DNA of 64,000 nucleotides from the NCBI GenBank assembly GCA_029204045.2, contig JAQNDB010000570.1:1-64000 (forward strand). Direction: 5' to 3'. Below the pieces are notes generated by a model. That model saw nothing but the letters and a program-made list of their open reading frames with translations. It made no database searches and was not told the DNA's origin. Source of the DNA: Tillandsia leiboldiana. Taxonomy: Eukaryota > Streptophyta > Magnoliopsida > Poales > Bromeliaceae. This document shows positions 53,302 to 64,000 of this stretch, piece by piece (positions within the stretch are counted from its first letter, which is position 1; each line of letters starts with the position of its first letter). The position numbers were made by a program, and so were the translations under genes.

Positions 53302-56300
53302 ATGCCTCCGAGACGTCGAGCTACGACGAGGGCTCACCCAGCCGCAGACGAGGAGCCTGAGCGGCAGGAGGCTCCACCGGTTGATCAGGGAGAGGTTCAG
53401 GCGCTGCGGGCCCAGGTGGCCTATTTGTCGGAGGCGTTGCAACGCCAAGATGAGGCGTCCAAACGCCAGGAGGAGACAGCCAGGCGCCAGGAGGAGACAG
53501 TTAGGCGCCAGGAGGAGGCAGCCAAGGGCCAGCAAGAGAATGTGGAACGGTTGGTGAGGTTACTCGAGCAGAGGGCACCTCCAGCGACTCCCCCAGTAGC
53601 TACCTCGGCGACCTCGTCACAGATTGCTCCTTTGACGGAGGCAGAGCAGAGAGAGCTCACGGATCGACTGTCTTATATTAGCCAGTTCCATCCCCCGCGG
53701 TTCTCTGGTCTGAGCTTGGAGCCGTGGGAGGTCGAGAACTGGATAGCAGCTATGGAAAAATTATTCGAGAATCTTTTCATCAAGGAGGAGTATCAAGTGC
53801 ACCTGGGAACTCACTTTTTGGAGAAAGACGCCGAGACTTGGTGGCGTCGGGTTCGCCCTGTTGGACCGCCGGGCGTACAGTTGCTGACTTGGCACGAGTT
53901 TCGAGCTTTACTGCGCGGGGCTTACTTCCCCGACAGTGCAAAGCAGAAACTCGAAGGAGATCTTCGACGGCTACAGCAGGGTAGCCGACCCCTACAGGAG
54001 TATATACGAGAGTTTCAGCGCTTACTGAACAGTGTTCCATACGTCGCCCCAGATGAGCCGCAGAGGGTTGATCTATTTGAGAGAGGATTGCACCAGGATA
54101 TCTACCATCACGTCCACTCCCATCGGTCACCTACCTTGGACGCAGCTATTGAGCGAGCTCGATGGGTCTCCCGAGGGACCGTTATTATGACAGAGAGGGG
54201 CGAGGCGCCAGGGACCAGCTCCGGGGAGAAGCGCCCCACACCTCAGGATTTTGGGCAGTCAAGCAGACCGAGGCCCCCGAGACCACCGCAGCCACAGATT
54301 CAGCCTCGAGGCCGCGGGTCACAGAGGAGGCAGAGGCCAGGGGGTCATCGGCCGCCTAGACAGCAGCAGCAGCAGCAGCAGCAGAGGCGTTCCGATCAGT
54401 GTGTGATTTGTGGCGGGCCTCACGCACCTCAGCAGTGCGAGCAGCGACAGGGCAGATGCTATCGATGTGGACAGCCGGGACATATAGCTTGGACTTGCCC
54501 GAGGGCAGGGTCATCAGCACCGTCGACTACATCGACTTCTCCCTTGCCCCTACAGGCAGTGGGAGCTTCGCCGAGCTTCACCCGGGGGGATCGTGCCACC
54601 TCCTCACGACAGTCTGAGAGACGACCTCCAGCGAGCGGGCGAGTGTACGCCGCTCAGGTCGAGGATTCCACAGCAGCGGATCAGGTAGTAGCAGGTATTG
54701 TTCTTATCTCCTCTACCCGTGCTCGAGCACTTTTTGATACTGGAGCATCACATTCATTCATCAGTAGTACATTTGCATCTTCGCATGGGTTTGAGATTGG
54801 GCCATTGACTCATGCATTAGAGGTCCAGGTTCCGGGTTGTGTATTGCATGTAGATGAGTGCTGTTGGTCCTGCCCAGTGCAGTTAGGACCGTGGATTTTA
54901 CCCATTGACCTGTTGGTCTTGCGCCGACTTCAGGATTTTGATGTGGTTTTGGGTATGGATTGGTTATCCCGGTTCTATGCTACTATTGATTGTAGATTGA
55001 GGACTGTGACCCTTCGGGAGCCGGGTCAGGAGGAGTATGTGTATAGGGGATGTCAGAGTGCATTGTTTGCAGTGACAGTGTCTTCCGCCAGAGCCCGACA
55101 GATGTTGAGTAGAGGCTGTGTCGCTTTTCTTGCGACTGTTGTAGAGGCGCCTACGGCGATGCCCGGACTCGAGGACATCCCTGTTGTCTGCGAGTACCCG
55201 GATGTTTTTCCCTCGGAGTTATCATCTATGCCGCCGGATCGAGAGATAGAGTTTGTGATTGATGTAGTCCCTGGAACTACATCAGTCTCTAAAGCGCCCT
55301 ACAGGATGGCCCCAGCAGAGTTGAGAGAGCTAAAGGCTCAATTGCAGGATCTTTTGGATCGAGGGTTCATCAGACCTAGCGTCTCTCCGTGGGGAGCGCC
55401 GATTCTTTTTGTGAAAAAGAAGGACGGATCACTTAGATTGTGTGTGGATTATCGAGAGTTGAATAAAGTGACCGTTCGGAACAAGTATCCTCTCCCCAGG
55501 ATTGATGATTTGTTTGATCAGCTTCAGGGAGCTACGGTCTTCTCCAAGATCGACCTTCAGTCCGGTTACCACCAGCTTAAGGTGAGGGCCGAGGATGTGT
55601 CCAAGACAGCTTTCAGGACTCGGTATGGGCATTATGAGTTCACAGTGCTACCGTTTGGATTGACTAATGCCCCAGCCGCATTTATGGATCTAATGAACCG
55701 AGTGTTTCAGCCCTACTTGGATCGTTTTGTAGTTGTGTTTATTGATGACATTCTGGTTTACTCCCGAAGTGACACGGAGCACGAGGAGCACTTGAGGATA
55801 GTGCTGCAGCTTCTGAGAGAGAAGAAGTTGTATGCCAAGTTAAAGAAGTGCGCTTTTTGGCTTCGGGAGGTTTCTTTTCTAGGCCACGTAGTTTCAGCCG
55901 CAGGAGTGGCAGTGGACCCGACGAAGATTGATTCAGTTCGGGATTGGCCTAGACCCACGACGGTGACAGAGGTGCGCAGCTTCTTGGGCCTTGCAGGGTA
56001 CTACCGTCGTTTTGTAGAAGGCTTTGCGAAGCTTTCTACTCCCCTCACTCGGTTGACTAGGAAGGGGATCAAGTTTGTGTGGACAGAGCAGTGTCAGCAG
56101 AGCTTCGAGGAGTTGAAGCAGAGGTTGATTACAGCGCCAGTCCTTTCACTACCAGTTATGGGAGAGGGATTCGTGATTTACAGTGATGCCTCCCACAGCG
56201 GCCTAGGATGTGTGTTGATGCAGCATGTAGGGTAATCGCTTATGCTTCGCGCCAGCTAAAGGACTATGAGAAAAATTACCCTACGCATGACTTGGAGCTA

Positions 56301-58082
56301 GCCGCTGTTGTCTTTGCTTTGAAGCTTTGGCGGCACTATCTTTATGGCGAGCATTGTGAGATCTTCACCGACCACCAGAGTTTGAAGTATTTGTTCACCC
56401 AGAAGGAACTCAACTTGAGGCAACGCCAGTGGCTAGAGCTGCTAAAGGATTATGATCTGAATATTCAGTATCATCCCGGCAAAGCCAATGTGGTCGCAGA
56501 CGCCTTGAGCAGGCGATCAGGGCAGTCCTTGAGTTTGTTGATTACCCAGTAGATGCCCTTGAGAGAGCAGTTGAGGCGCTTGGATATAGAGGTGGTGTCC
56601 CCTGGGGTTTCTGCAAGACTTATGTCCATGGTCTTGCAGCCTACTCTGTTGGACAGGATTAGAGAAAAACAGAGTGAGGACCCCGAGCTTGTGAGGATTC
56701 GAGATCAGCTTCGGCAGGATCAGGGTGGGGACTTTTCTGTGGATACAGCGGGAGTACTCAGGTACAGGGATCGCTTCTGTGTGCCCGTGGACTCAGAGGT
56801 TCGAGAGCTGATTTTGAGGGAAGCTCACTATACACCTTACACCCTCCATCCTGGGGGAACTAAGATGTATAGGGACTTGAGGGCACAGTTTTGGTGGCGC
56901 GGCATGAAGAGAGATATTGGAAGGTTTGTGGCTCGTTGTTTAACTTGTCAGCAAGTTAAAGCTGAGCATCAGGTTCCAGCTGGCAAGTTGCAGAGCCTTT
57001 CAATACCTGAATGGAAGTGGGACCGTGTCACTATGGATTTTATTGTGGGATTGCCGAGGACTCAGAGTGGTTCTGATGCCATATGGGTGATTGTTGATCG
57101 TTTGACCAAATCAGCCCACTTTCTGCCGATGCAGTTGAGTTGGTCCTTGGAGAGGTTAGCACAGTTATATATGGACGAGATTGTGAGACTACACGGGGTG
57201 CCGGTATCGATTGTGTCTGACAGGGACCCGAGGTTTACTTCACAGTTTTGGAGGAGTTTGCACAGCGCCTTGGGGACCCAGCTTCAGTTTAGCACCGCCT
57301 TTCACCCACAGACTGATGGACAGTCGGAGAGGACCATTCAGACTCTGGAGGACATGTTGAGAGCATGTGTCCTGAGCTTCAGTGGCAGTTGGGATCGACA
57401 CTTGAGATTAGCCGAGTTCGCGTATAACAATAGCTTCCAGGCGAGCATTCAGATGGCGCCTTACGAAGCATTGTATGGACGGAAGTGTCGATCGCCTCTA
57501 TTTTGGAGTGACGTGGGTGAAAGGAAGACCTTGGGGCCAGATCTGCTTGTGGAAGCTGAGGAAAAGGTCAGGATCATTCGGCGACACATAGAGACCGCTC
57601 AGAGCCGTCAGAGGAGTTATGCAGACAGGAGGCGGCGAGACTTGGAGTTTCAGGTGGGAGACCATGTTTTTCTGAAAGTCTCGCCATCTCGAGGAGTTCG
57701 CCGATTTGGAGTACGCGGAAAGCTTAGTCCGCGGTTTATCGGGCCATTTGAGGTGCTAGAGCGCATTGGCCCAGTTGCATATCGAGTTGCGCTACCGCCG
57801 CGGTTGGCAGGCACCCACGACGTATTTCATGTATCCACCTTGAGGAAATATGTGTTTGATCCCTCACATATCCTGGACTTCACATCCTTGGAGCTAGACG
57901 AGGACTTGAGCTATCAGGAGCGACCGGTGCGAATTCTTGCTCGAGAGACGAGAGAATTACGCAACCGGATCATACCTTTTGTTAAGGTTTTATGGAGTCA
58001 TCATGAGGAGCGAGAGGCCACATGGGAGCCTGAGGATGAGCTGAGAGTTTCATATCCCCACTTATTTGAGTCGCCCTCCTGA
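53302..58082 (+). pseudogene. Gag-Pol of chromovirus E, with one frameshift and one in-frame stop
   Basis: Start ATG 53302 (MPPRRRATTR). An open frame extends slightly further upstream without an ATG. Approximate residues: repeated RRQEE coiled coil 40-95; Gag domain 170-280 (WWRRVRPVGPPG, GLHQDIYHHV); polyglutamine about 355-363 from a CAG run; CCHC about 388 (CYRCGQPGHIAWTC); protease about 478 (FDTGASHSF); RT about 620-830 with FIDD near 812; RNase H from about 950 (YSDASHSG). A one-base loss near 56228 shifts the frame (ends at 56235), RNase H continues in the frame from 56208, and a TAG at 56550-56552 precedes integrase (56553-58082: HPGG...CLTCQ zinc region; DDE at MDFIVG, VSDRDPRF, DGQSERT; chromodomain-like end EERP-type RPVRILARETREL...VLWSHHEEREATWE). 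Everything else is intact. The short decay against near-identical LTRs suggests loss around or after insertion. Confidence 0.93.
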
Positions 58083-58120
58083 GTTTTGATTTTTGTGGTT
58101 TCGAGGACGAAACCTTCTGA

Positions 58121-58132
58121 AAGAGGGGAGAG
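58121..58132 (+). other. Polypurine tract of chromovirus E
   Basis: AAGAGGGGAGAG directly before the 3' LTR at 58133, after the conserved FRGRN-type tail of the gypsy pol region. Confidence 0.85.
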
Positions 58133-60557
58133 TGTAGAGTTCCGGAGCTTCGGGCAGTGTGCCGACTCCACGGGGCAGCCTGGTATTGTGGAAATACCTT
58201 CAGCAGTTTATGTTTGTATTTACAGAGAGGTTCGGGTGGTCCCGGAGCGACGCGGAAGTCTTTTTGAAGGAAAGTGAGTTGGCGTCGGCTTTAGAGCTTG
58301 CGGGTCGAGCTGGGGCTTCTTGGATGGTTTTGATGTGAGTTGAACCCTTGGGACATGTGTAATATGTTTTTACAGGGGTGTTCGGTTGGTTTCGGGGTGA
58401 TGCGGAAGTCCCGAGGCGAGAAAGTGAGTTGACGGGGCGATTCTGGAGATTTTCGAGCTGTTTCTGGGAGTTTTGGGTGGCTGGTTCCGGAACCAGGTGC
58501 TTGGTTCCGGAACCAGGGGCTGTGTACCGGTACCAAGTGGGTGGTACCGGTACACAGGCACAGGGGGAGCCCGATATGGCCCGGACTTGCACAGTAAACC
58601 GAGGTATGGGCTTCTTCTGTTCCAACTACTCCCGCGTTGATTTTTATACCCTTCAACACAGCTCCCTCACCCTTATCTCATCCCTTATCCATCCTCCTCC
58701 ATTCCTTGCTGCCTGAGAAGAAGAAGAAGAGGAGGAAGTAGAGGAGAAGAAGCAGGGAGTCCTGGTTCGTGCTGCTTGAGGGTGTTGACCGGGTCAACCT
58801 GCGCACGCGAGGAGCAAATTGAGGTAAATTGATTGTTGGAGATTGTGGATTTGGACTCTTTGATTCTCCTCTTGGGTTTTATTGTTGGATTTGAATGGTA
58901 ATTTGAGTTAATTTCTATCCTTGCTCTCTCCCTGTGCTCTCGGGCTGCATGCATGCAGAGGGATTACTGTGCAAATCCGCAACTCTACGCATGCTTGATT
59001 CGTGGACTGGAGTGATCGGATTGAGCTGAGATTTTTATGGTGGCCTAGCTGGGTGCTGTGGAGGTTGTTTGGAGCTCCGTGGATTTTTCCGAGACGCGCG
59101 ACGGTGCGCGCGCAGCGCGAGAGGCGCAGTTCAGTTTTTCGTCAGATTGCGCCCGTTTCTTCACCGATTTCGGCGCGGCCTTCGGAAAGCATTTGAGGTG
59201 GGTTGGATTTTCTTCTAAAAATTGTGGAATGCCCTCTAATGCTTCAGAACGCACTTTGATCATGTCAAAACTGTATATTTTAGCTGTTAAATGATCTGAT
59301 AGTTGCCTAGAAAATTATAGAAATATTATCTGAACCCCAGAGTATTTTTAGTGGACTCTTGACATTATATGACACTAGACTGTGTACTTGGTTGGCCTCA
59401 TTTAAGCTCCCGAACCGTTTTAAAAATCCGAATGCTTGTTTTATTGGAAAACCGACTTTTAAAAATGGTTTTAAAATGTCTGAGGGTTCTAGTGATGCTG
59501 CATGGGTTCGGGGAGCATGTTCTCTCGTGCCGGGGGGCCGAGGAGAGTTTGGTTGTTTATTACAGCCTTTCTGTGGCTTTTTGAGTTTTACTAGTGTCAT
59601 TGGGGGTTCTATTTGAGCACTTCAGATTCAGTCGTGGAGTTTACTCCGACCTTGACATGAGTGTGTGTCGTGTATCCACTGTGTTTCCGATCTATTTGAT
59701 CGTGGATTATAGCCTGCTGAGCCTGGCATGTTTGCCAGTTATGAGATACTTTAGATACTTGAGTTCGGTGGGGTCGCTCCCCTCGAGCTACGCCCCGGGT
59801 GCGATGATGATACCGAGCCTGACGAGGCTGCGATGAGTTACTGAGAGTCCTTGAGGGACACCCTACGTAAGTCCGTTCCTCCGGGATGTGCGGCAGTAGA
59901 TGAGCGCAGGCTTGACTTTATCTTGACTGGTCCAAAGAGGACAGTCATTGAGATTTGGGTGAGATGTGTGAGTGAGTTGCACTGCATGTTCATAGATGAG
60001 TGTTTTTCCTTTGAGCATATGTAGAGGCATATAGAGATAGATTTCCAGTTTTCATATCTATCTATCTATCTATTTGTTTACCTTTTTGTGCCTCCGGTGG
60101 ACTTAGTGGGCATACCGTGTGCTTTGAGGACGGTACCCACTGGGAACTACCTTTGCAGTAGTTCTCACACCCGCTGCGGTGCAGGTTTTCCTGAGGCAGC
60201 TGCTCCGACTCCTTCCCGTGCGGAGTCTTCAGATCGAGGTAAGGGCGTGGCCGACTAGTCGCTTACCCGAGTCAGTTTAGTGGAGTGGTAGCAGTACCCT
60301 TTTGAGTTTCCACTTTTGTAGAGTGAGATTTTGAGAGGTATTATCTTTGTATCTTGAGGACAGCTTGTATCTTGGATTTTATTTACTCTAGTACAGTTGT
60401 TCTTTTTCCTTTCTATAGCATGTACTTACTTTTGCTCTGATATCTGTTAGCTATAGATTTATTTGCAGGGTAGACGCTTCGTCTGTACGGCAGTTTCCGT
60501 ACAGATGGCGGATCTGTTAGCGAGCCCGGGTTGCAGTTTCGACCCCGGGGCGTGACA
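58133..60557 (+). repeat. 3' LTR of chromovirus E
   Basis: 2,425 bp, nearly identical to the 5' LTR. Differences seen: C/T near 58651, an extra A in the CG run near 59114, G/T near 59215, and C/T near 60532, which turns one pair of the second U5 hairpin into a wobble. Confidence 0.96.
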
Positions 60558-61108
60558 CCAAGAAGGCGGAATCAGTGACCGACTGGCCCCGACCGACTAC
60601 AGTAATGAAAATCCGCAGTTGGTTGGGTTTGGCCGGGTACTACAGACGCACTGTTGCAACTTGTACGGGGCCGGATCACTTCAGACCAGGAGGGCGACTT
60701 TTCGATTGGAGCGGACGACGCGATATGGTTCCGAGGACGTCTTTGTGTGCCCGACTCGCCAGCTTTGAGGGAAGAATTATTGACAGAGGCACACTGTGCT
60801 CCCTATACGGCACATCCTGGAGGCACGAAGATGTACAGGGACCTCAGACAGACCTTTTGGTGGCCCAAGTTGAAGGGAGACGTTATGCGTTTCGTGGCAC
60901 ACTGTCTGGTATGGCAGCAGGTAAAGGCCGAGCATCGGCGCCCGGCGGGAAAGTTGCACCCTCTTCCAGTGCCAGAGGGTAGTGGGAGCAGATCACCATG
61001 GACTTCGTCACCGGTTTCCCACGATCGCAGCAGGGGCACGATGCGGTCTGGGTCGTGGTAGACCGATTGACGAAGTCGGCTCATTTCCTACCTATCCACA
61101 CGACGTGG
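60558..61108 (+). pseudogene. RT end and integrase of gypsy element G, last part
   Basis: Resumes at CCAAG with WPRPTTVMKIRSWLGLAGYYRR (60584-60650). A deletion then removes RNase H. Integrase follows: DQEGDFSIGADDAIWFRGRLCVP (about 60675-60750), HPGGTKMYRDLRQTFWWPKLKGDVMRFVAHCLVWQQVKAEH (about 60810-60940, with one zinc-binding Cys replaced by Trp in LVWQQ), and in another frame MDFVTGFPRSQQGHDAVWVVVDRLTKSAHFLPI (about 60997-61095). It is cut at 61109 by LTR F. Confidence 0.88.
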
Positions 61109-63475
61109 TGTCACGCCCCGGCGTCGAAACTGCGACTCGGGCTCGCCAACAGATCCGCCGCCCATACGGGAAGCCCCGTATAGACGAAGCGACTAACCTG
61201 CAAAAGATCAACTATACTATACAGATATCAGAGCTGAAAGTAAAATAATCTGCTGAAAAAGTAAAATCAACTACTGTACAACTGGAAATAAAGATACAAT
61301 GTCCATCTCCCAAATACGATCATATACAAAGTCCTCTAATACAAAACTCAGAACTCAACAGGGAGATATCTCCAATAAATACATCAGTGTACAGGCTCTC
61401 AATACATAAAACATCCTCACAACATCAGTCTCTCAAAAGAGGAAAAACAACTAATCTACTGAAGCTCTCCTCCGAAGGGGTACCACTACACTCCAAGGAC
61501 GGGTAGGGAACTAGCTCGCGACTTCCTCGCCTCGGTCAGAAGAGACAGCAACTGGAGCAACAGGAACAGGAGAAGAAGTCCCTGGGGAAAAACACCACGA
61601 CGGGTGTGAGAACTACTTCCCACAGTAGTTCTCAGTGGGTGCCGTCAACCAGCCCAACGGTCTGCCCACTAAGTCTACTAGAGGCATAAAGTAACAATAA
61701 TAATACTGAAATGAAAGGGCTGGAAAAATAACTCTACAGCTACTATGCCTCTATCTAGATGCTCAAAAAGTGGAACAGATGGAAACATGATGCATCTACT
61801 AACCCTCAACATCCAGATCACCCAATCAACCTGACTGCCTCCTCGGGTCCAGTCAAACCTGCGCCTACCTACTGCCGTTACATTCCGGAGGACCGGACTG
61901 ACGTAGGGCGTCCGTAGCTGCCAAAACTGGGCCAGCCAGAGGGACTGTGTCCGTAATTGCCAAAACTGGGCCAGTGAGAGGGACGGCGTCGACAAGTCGC
62001 GATACCAAAGTGCAGACCCACCCCGGACGTGGCACTCGAGGGGAGCGACCCCAACGAGGACAAGGGTATCCGCGCACTCTGTCGAGCTCAAGTGGCACTG
62101 CAGGCTATAGTCCAAAATCCACGCCCACGCTCTGAACGGAAAGACTCAGAATCCTCAAACATCTCGCGCAACAGTCGGAGCACTCTCGACGACTTAGCTG
62201 ATCAACTCTCACGAACACGAGACACTAGCCTCTCCAACAGCTCACAGCACAAAACACACTGGCTGGAGATACTCCACAGCCAGGATCGACCCACAACTCA
62301 GAGCCAACAAAACAGGTCGGACAACACTCAACGACCCGGGACCACCGTCAATCCCGACGATTCCCAACAACACAGGCCAGAAGATACCCGACAGCCCGGG
62401 ATCACCATCTACACAACGGCTCCCCGCGACAGAACAACAACTCACAGATAACTCAAGAAGGGCCGACACCATAAGGGTTTGGAAAACCCGATAGGTCGGT
62501 GCTAAGAGCCCTATCAAACAAGAACAGACTCTATGCTCCGCCTATCGAAGTTCCCGGCCCCCTTACAGTTCGGGAACACGACAACCTCGGTACAACACGC
62601 AGAAGATAACAGCTAGGGCTCGGAAGTTCCAGGAGACCAACACCTACAACCCTATCAAACAAGAATAGGTTCCAGGCTCAGCCCCCGTGGCTTTCGTCCC
62701 GACAAAGGGATGGCCCCTAGAACCCAGACCACTCGAATCCTTACGAGTGGGGAAATTTACAGGAAAAAGGGTGACATTTGTTTCTGAAAACCATTTTCAC
62801 TCGACCCACGCGGGTGAGGACTAAAAGTAGTTCCCTTTTTGAAGAACCATCTTAATTTGAGGAGAAACCCATTTTTAATGATTTTTAGTTCTTTTTAGGA
62901 AAAACAGTTAGAAAACAAGTGTTTACCCAAACCCCGAAGGGCTGATGCCTTTGTCCAATCAAACAAGAACAGACTTCAGCGGCCCTTCAATGCTTGGAAG
63001 GAAACATCGATAGACTAAAATCATGTGTATGTCAAAAGGGTTCTGGGTTCTAGGTCCAGCTAACACACAACTGCCACTAACACAGTGGCGACAGCACAAA
63101 CAGGGATACAAGACCTCCTGGGACTACCGTTTACCCAAACGGCTCCCGGCACAGATAAACGACCCACTACAACTACCAGACTCCACTATGCTCCCAAGCA
63201 CGAGTGCAAATGCATCCCACACTAACAGAAAGTCCCGACCTCTCGGCCCACTACCCGGGCGAGGATAACACTAAGTCCAGGAATGAAAGAATAGTGTGGA
63301 TGTCTAAACATAAATAACCCTAGCCCAAGTGAGGGTTTTCTACTGGTCTGGTTACACATGCAACATATGACGGGGGTGCTAGGTCAAGTTCCAAAATAAC
63401 TACAATTTAACAGGTGGTAGGAAGCAAAAGGGATCATAAGATCATCAGATAAATATAAGGAATAACAGTTCCTAC
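61109..63475 (-). mobile_element. LTR F, minus-strand gypsy LTR related to H and C
   Basis: Starts TGTCACGCCCC on this strand, i.e. the 3' end of a minus-strand LTR. It is inserted in G integrase; its TSD would be CGTGG (61104-61108), but the partner lies outside the window. A U5 hairpin is at 61162-61183 with stems that differ from H but still pair. An imperfect 40-bp tandem duplication with CCAAAACTGGGCCAG lies at 61920-61990. The LTR is cut at 63476 by a Sirevirus LTR, and its 63455-63475 end corresponds to about 45973 in H, so its start is outside the window. Small ORFs here are not supported. Confidence 0.8.
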
Positions 63476-64000
63476 TGTTAAGGATTTTATTTTTGGCGCA
63501 TTTCGTGAAAGTGTTAAGTCTTGAAGATTGAAGATGAATGAAGTTTGGATCATATACCTCAATCTCAAGAAAGAAGAATTCAAAAGGATCAGGTAAGTTT
63601 AACTAAATATTTTCGGTGATCCGAATACTTCTTGTAGTGTAGAAACACTTGGAAGAATTTCTTATTGCATAAAAATCAAGAACTGAACATGAGACTTGTT
63701 CAGGATCCGGATCAGATTGTTCAATCCGGATCCTGAAGGTGGTTCGTTCATACACCAGTTCAATCCGGATCGTAGCTTCCCTTGATCCGGATCCCGAACA
63801 TTGAGTTTACCATTTTCCTTGAACGATCCGGATCAGGCTTCGCAATCCGGATCCCGAACGTTGATGTTTGGTGAACTGTATGAACGATCCGGATCAAGCA
63901 CTTCGATCCGGATCCCGAACCTTCATTTTTCTGGAATTGCCTGACTCGTTACGACGATCCGGATCACAGCTAATCCGATCCGGATCGCCGTCGTAAAAAT
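63476..64000 (+). mobile_element. Start of a Sirevirus-like LTR, diverged subfamily, cut by the window end
   Basis: Starts TGTTAAGGATTTTATTTTTGG, differing from A and B in the first 35 bp but then collinear. Ten ATCCGGAT motifs lie at 63704-63986, including the palindrome pair that A lacks. The TATA box and hairpin array would be beyond 64000. The left flank is CCTAC, and whether this is a solo LTR or a full element cannot be told. Confidence 0.9.

Larger units (their letters stand above)
50582..60557 (+). mobile_element. Full-length Ty3/gypsy chromovirus E (Tekay/Del type)
   Basis: 9,976 bp: 5' LTR 50582-53005, PBS 53014-53026, gag-pol 53302-58082, PPT about 58121-58132, 3' LTR 58133-60557. 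TSD CCAAG (50577-50581, 60558-60562). The LTRs of about 2,425 bp differ at only four or five positions by eye, so it is the youngest or among the youngest insertions here. The C-terminal chromodomain-like segment and the long LTRs fit Tekay/Del chromoviruses. The pol frame has one frameshift and one stop. Confidence 0.97.

Overview
The window is a block of nested LTR retrotransposons from a plant nuclear genome, almost certainly a repeat-rich flowering plant. I found no host protein gene, tRNA, rRNA, organelle sequence or CRISPR array. The evidence for a plant is: primer-binding sites complementary to plant initiator tRNA-Met, 5-bp target-site duplications (TSDs), a Ty1/copia family with a two-knuckle Gag, a coiled coil, multiple polypurine tracts (PPTs) and a third ORF downstream of pol (Sirevirus-like), and Ty3/gypsy elements with long LTRs and a C-terminal chromodomain-like segment (Tekay/Del-type chromoviruses).

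Layout from left to right. 1-4207: decayed gypsy pol pieces (host 'Z'), split by an inverted Sirevirus solo LTR (1500-2840, TSD AGACA). 4208-6447 and 16834-17544: one long gypsy LTR, split by complete Sirevirus A (6448-16828, TSD TTCTG). 17545-17907: an inverted scrap of that same LTR. 17908-18154 and 29788-30148: two parts of a minus-strand gypsy pol ('D'), split by element C (18155-29787, TSD AATCC), which has 4.1-kb LTRs and a decayed interior. 30149-41880: Sirevirus B, interrupting D, without matching TSDs. 41881-44394: tandem-repeat-bearing remnant of a gypsy element ('H') related to C, followed by its LTR (44395-47692). 47693-61108: an old gypsy pol ('G') carrying a solo LTR (48217-50544, TSD CATTA) and a young chromovirus E (50582-60557, TSD CCAAG). 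61109-63475: minus-strand LTR F, related to C and H. 63476-64000: the start of another Sirevirus LTR.

The Sireviruses are the most informative part. A and B are nearly identical over most of their length, yet their third ORFs barely align beyond a shared signal-peptide-like start, a coiled coil and an acidic tail. That ORF sits behind an apparent intron, and upstream of the intron is a TATA-like box with a second copy of the CCGG-centred palindrome array that also precedes the LTR promoter. Downstream of the LTR TATA box lies a row of eight short hairpins that share the loop TGGATT while their stems differ. The gypsy LTRs carry their own hairpins near the U5 end, and one of them shows compensatory stem changes between families. 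My reading is that these elements carry several undescribed cis-acting structured modules and a fast-changing ORF3 cassette. This rests on sequence pattern alone.

Insertion ages by LTR comparison (by eye): E and A youngest, C young although its interior is decayed (so probably mobilised in trans), B somewhat older. Z, D, G and H are older hosts. The missing halves of B's TSD, of D and of H all meet at 41880/41881, which points to one deletion or recombination breakpoint there.
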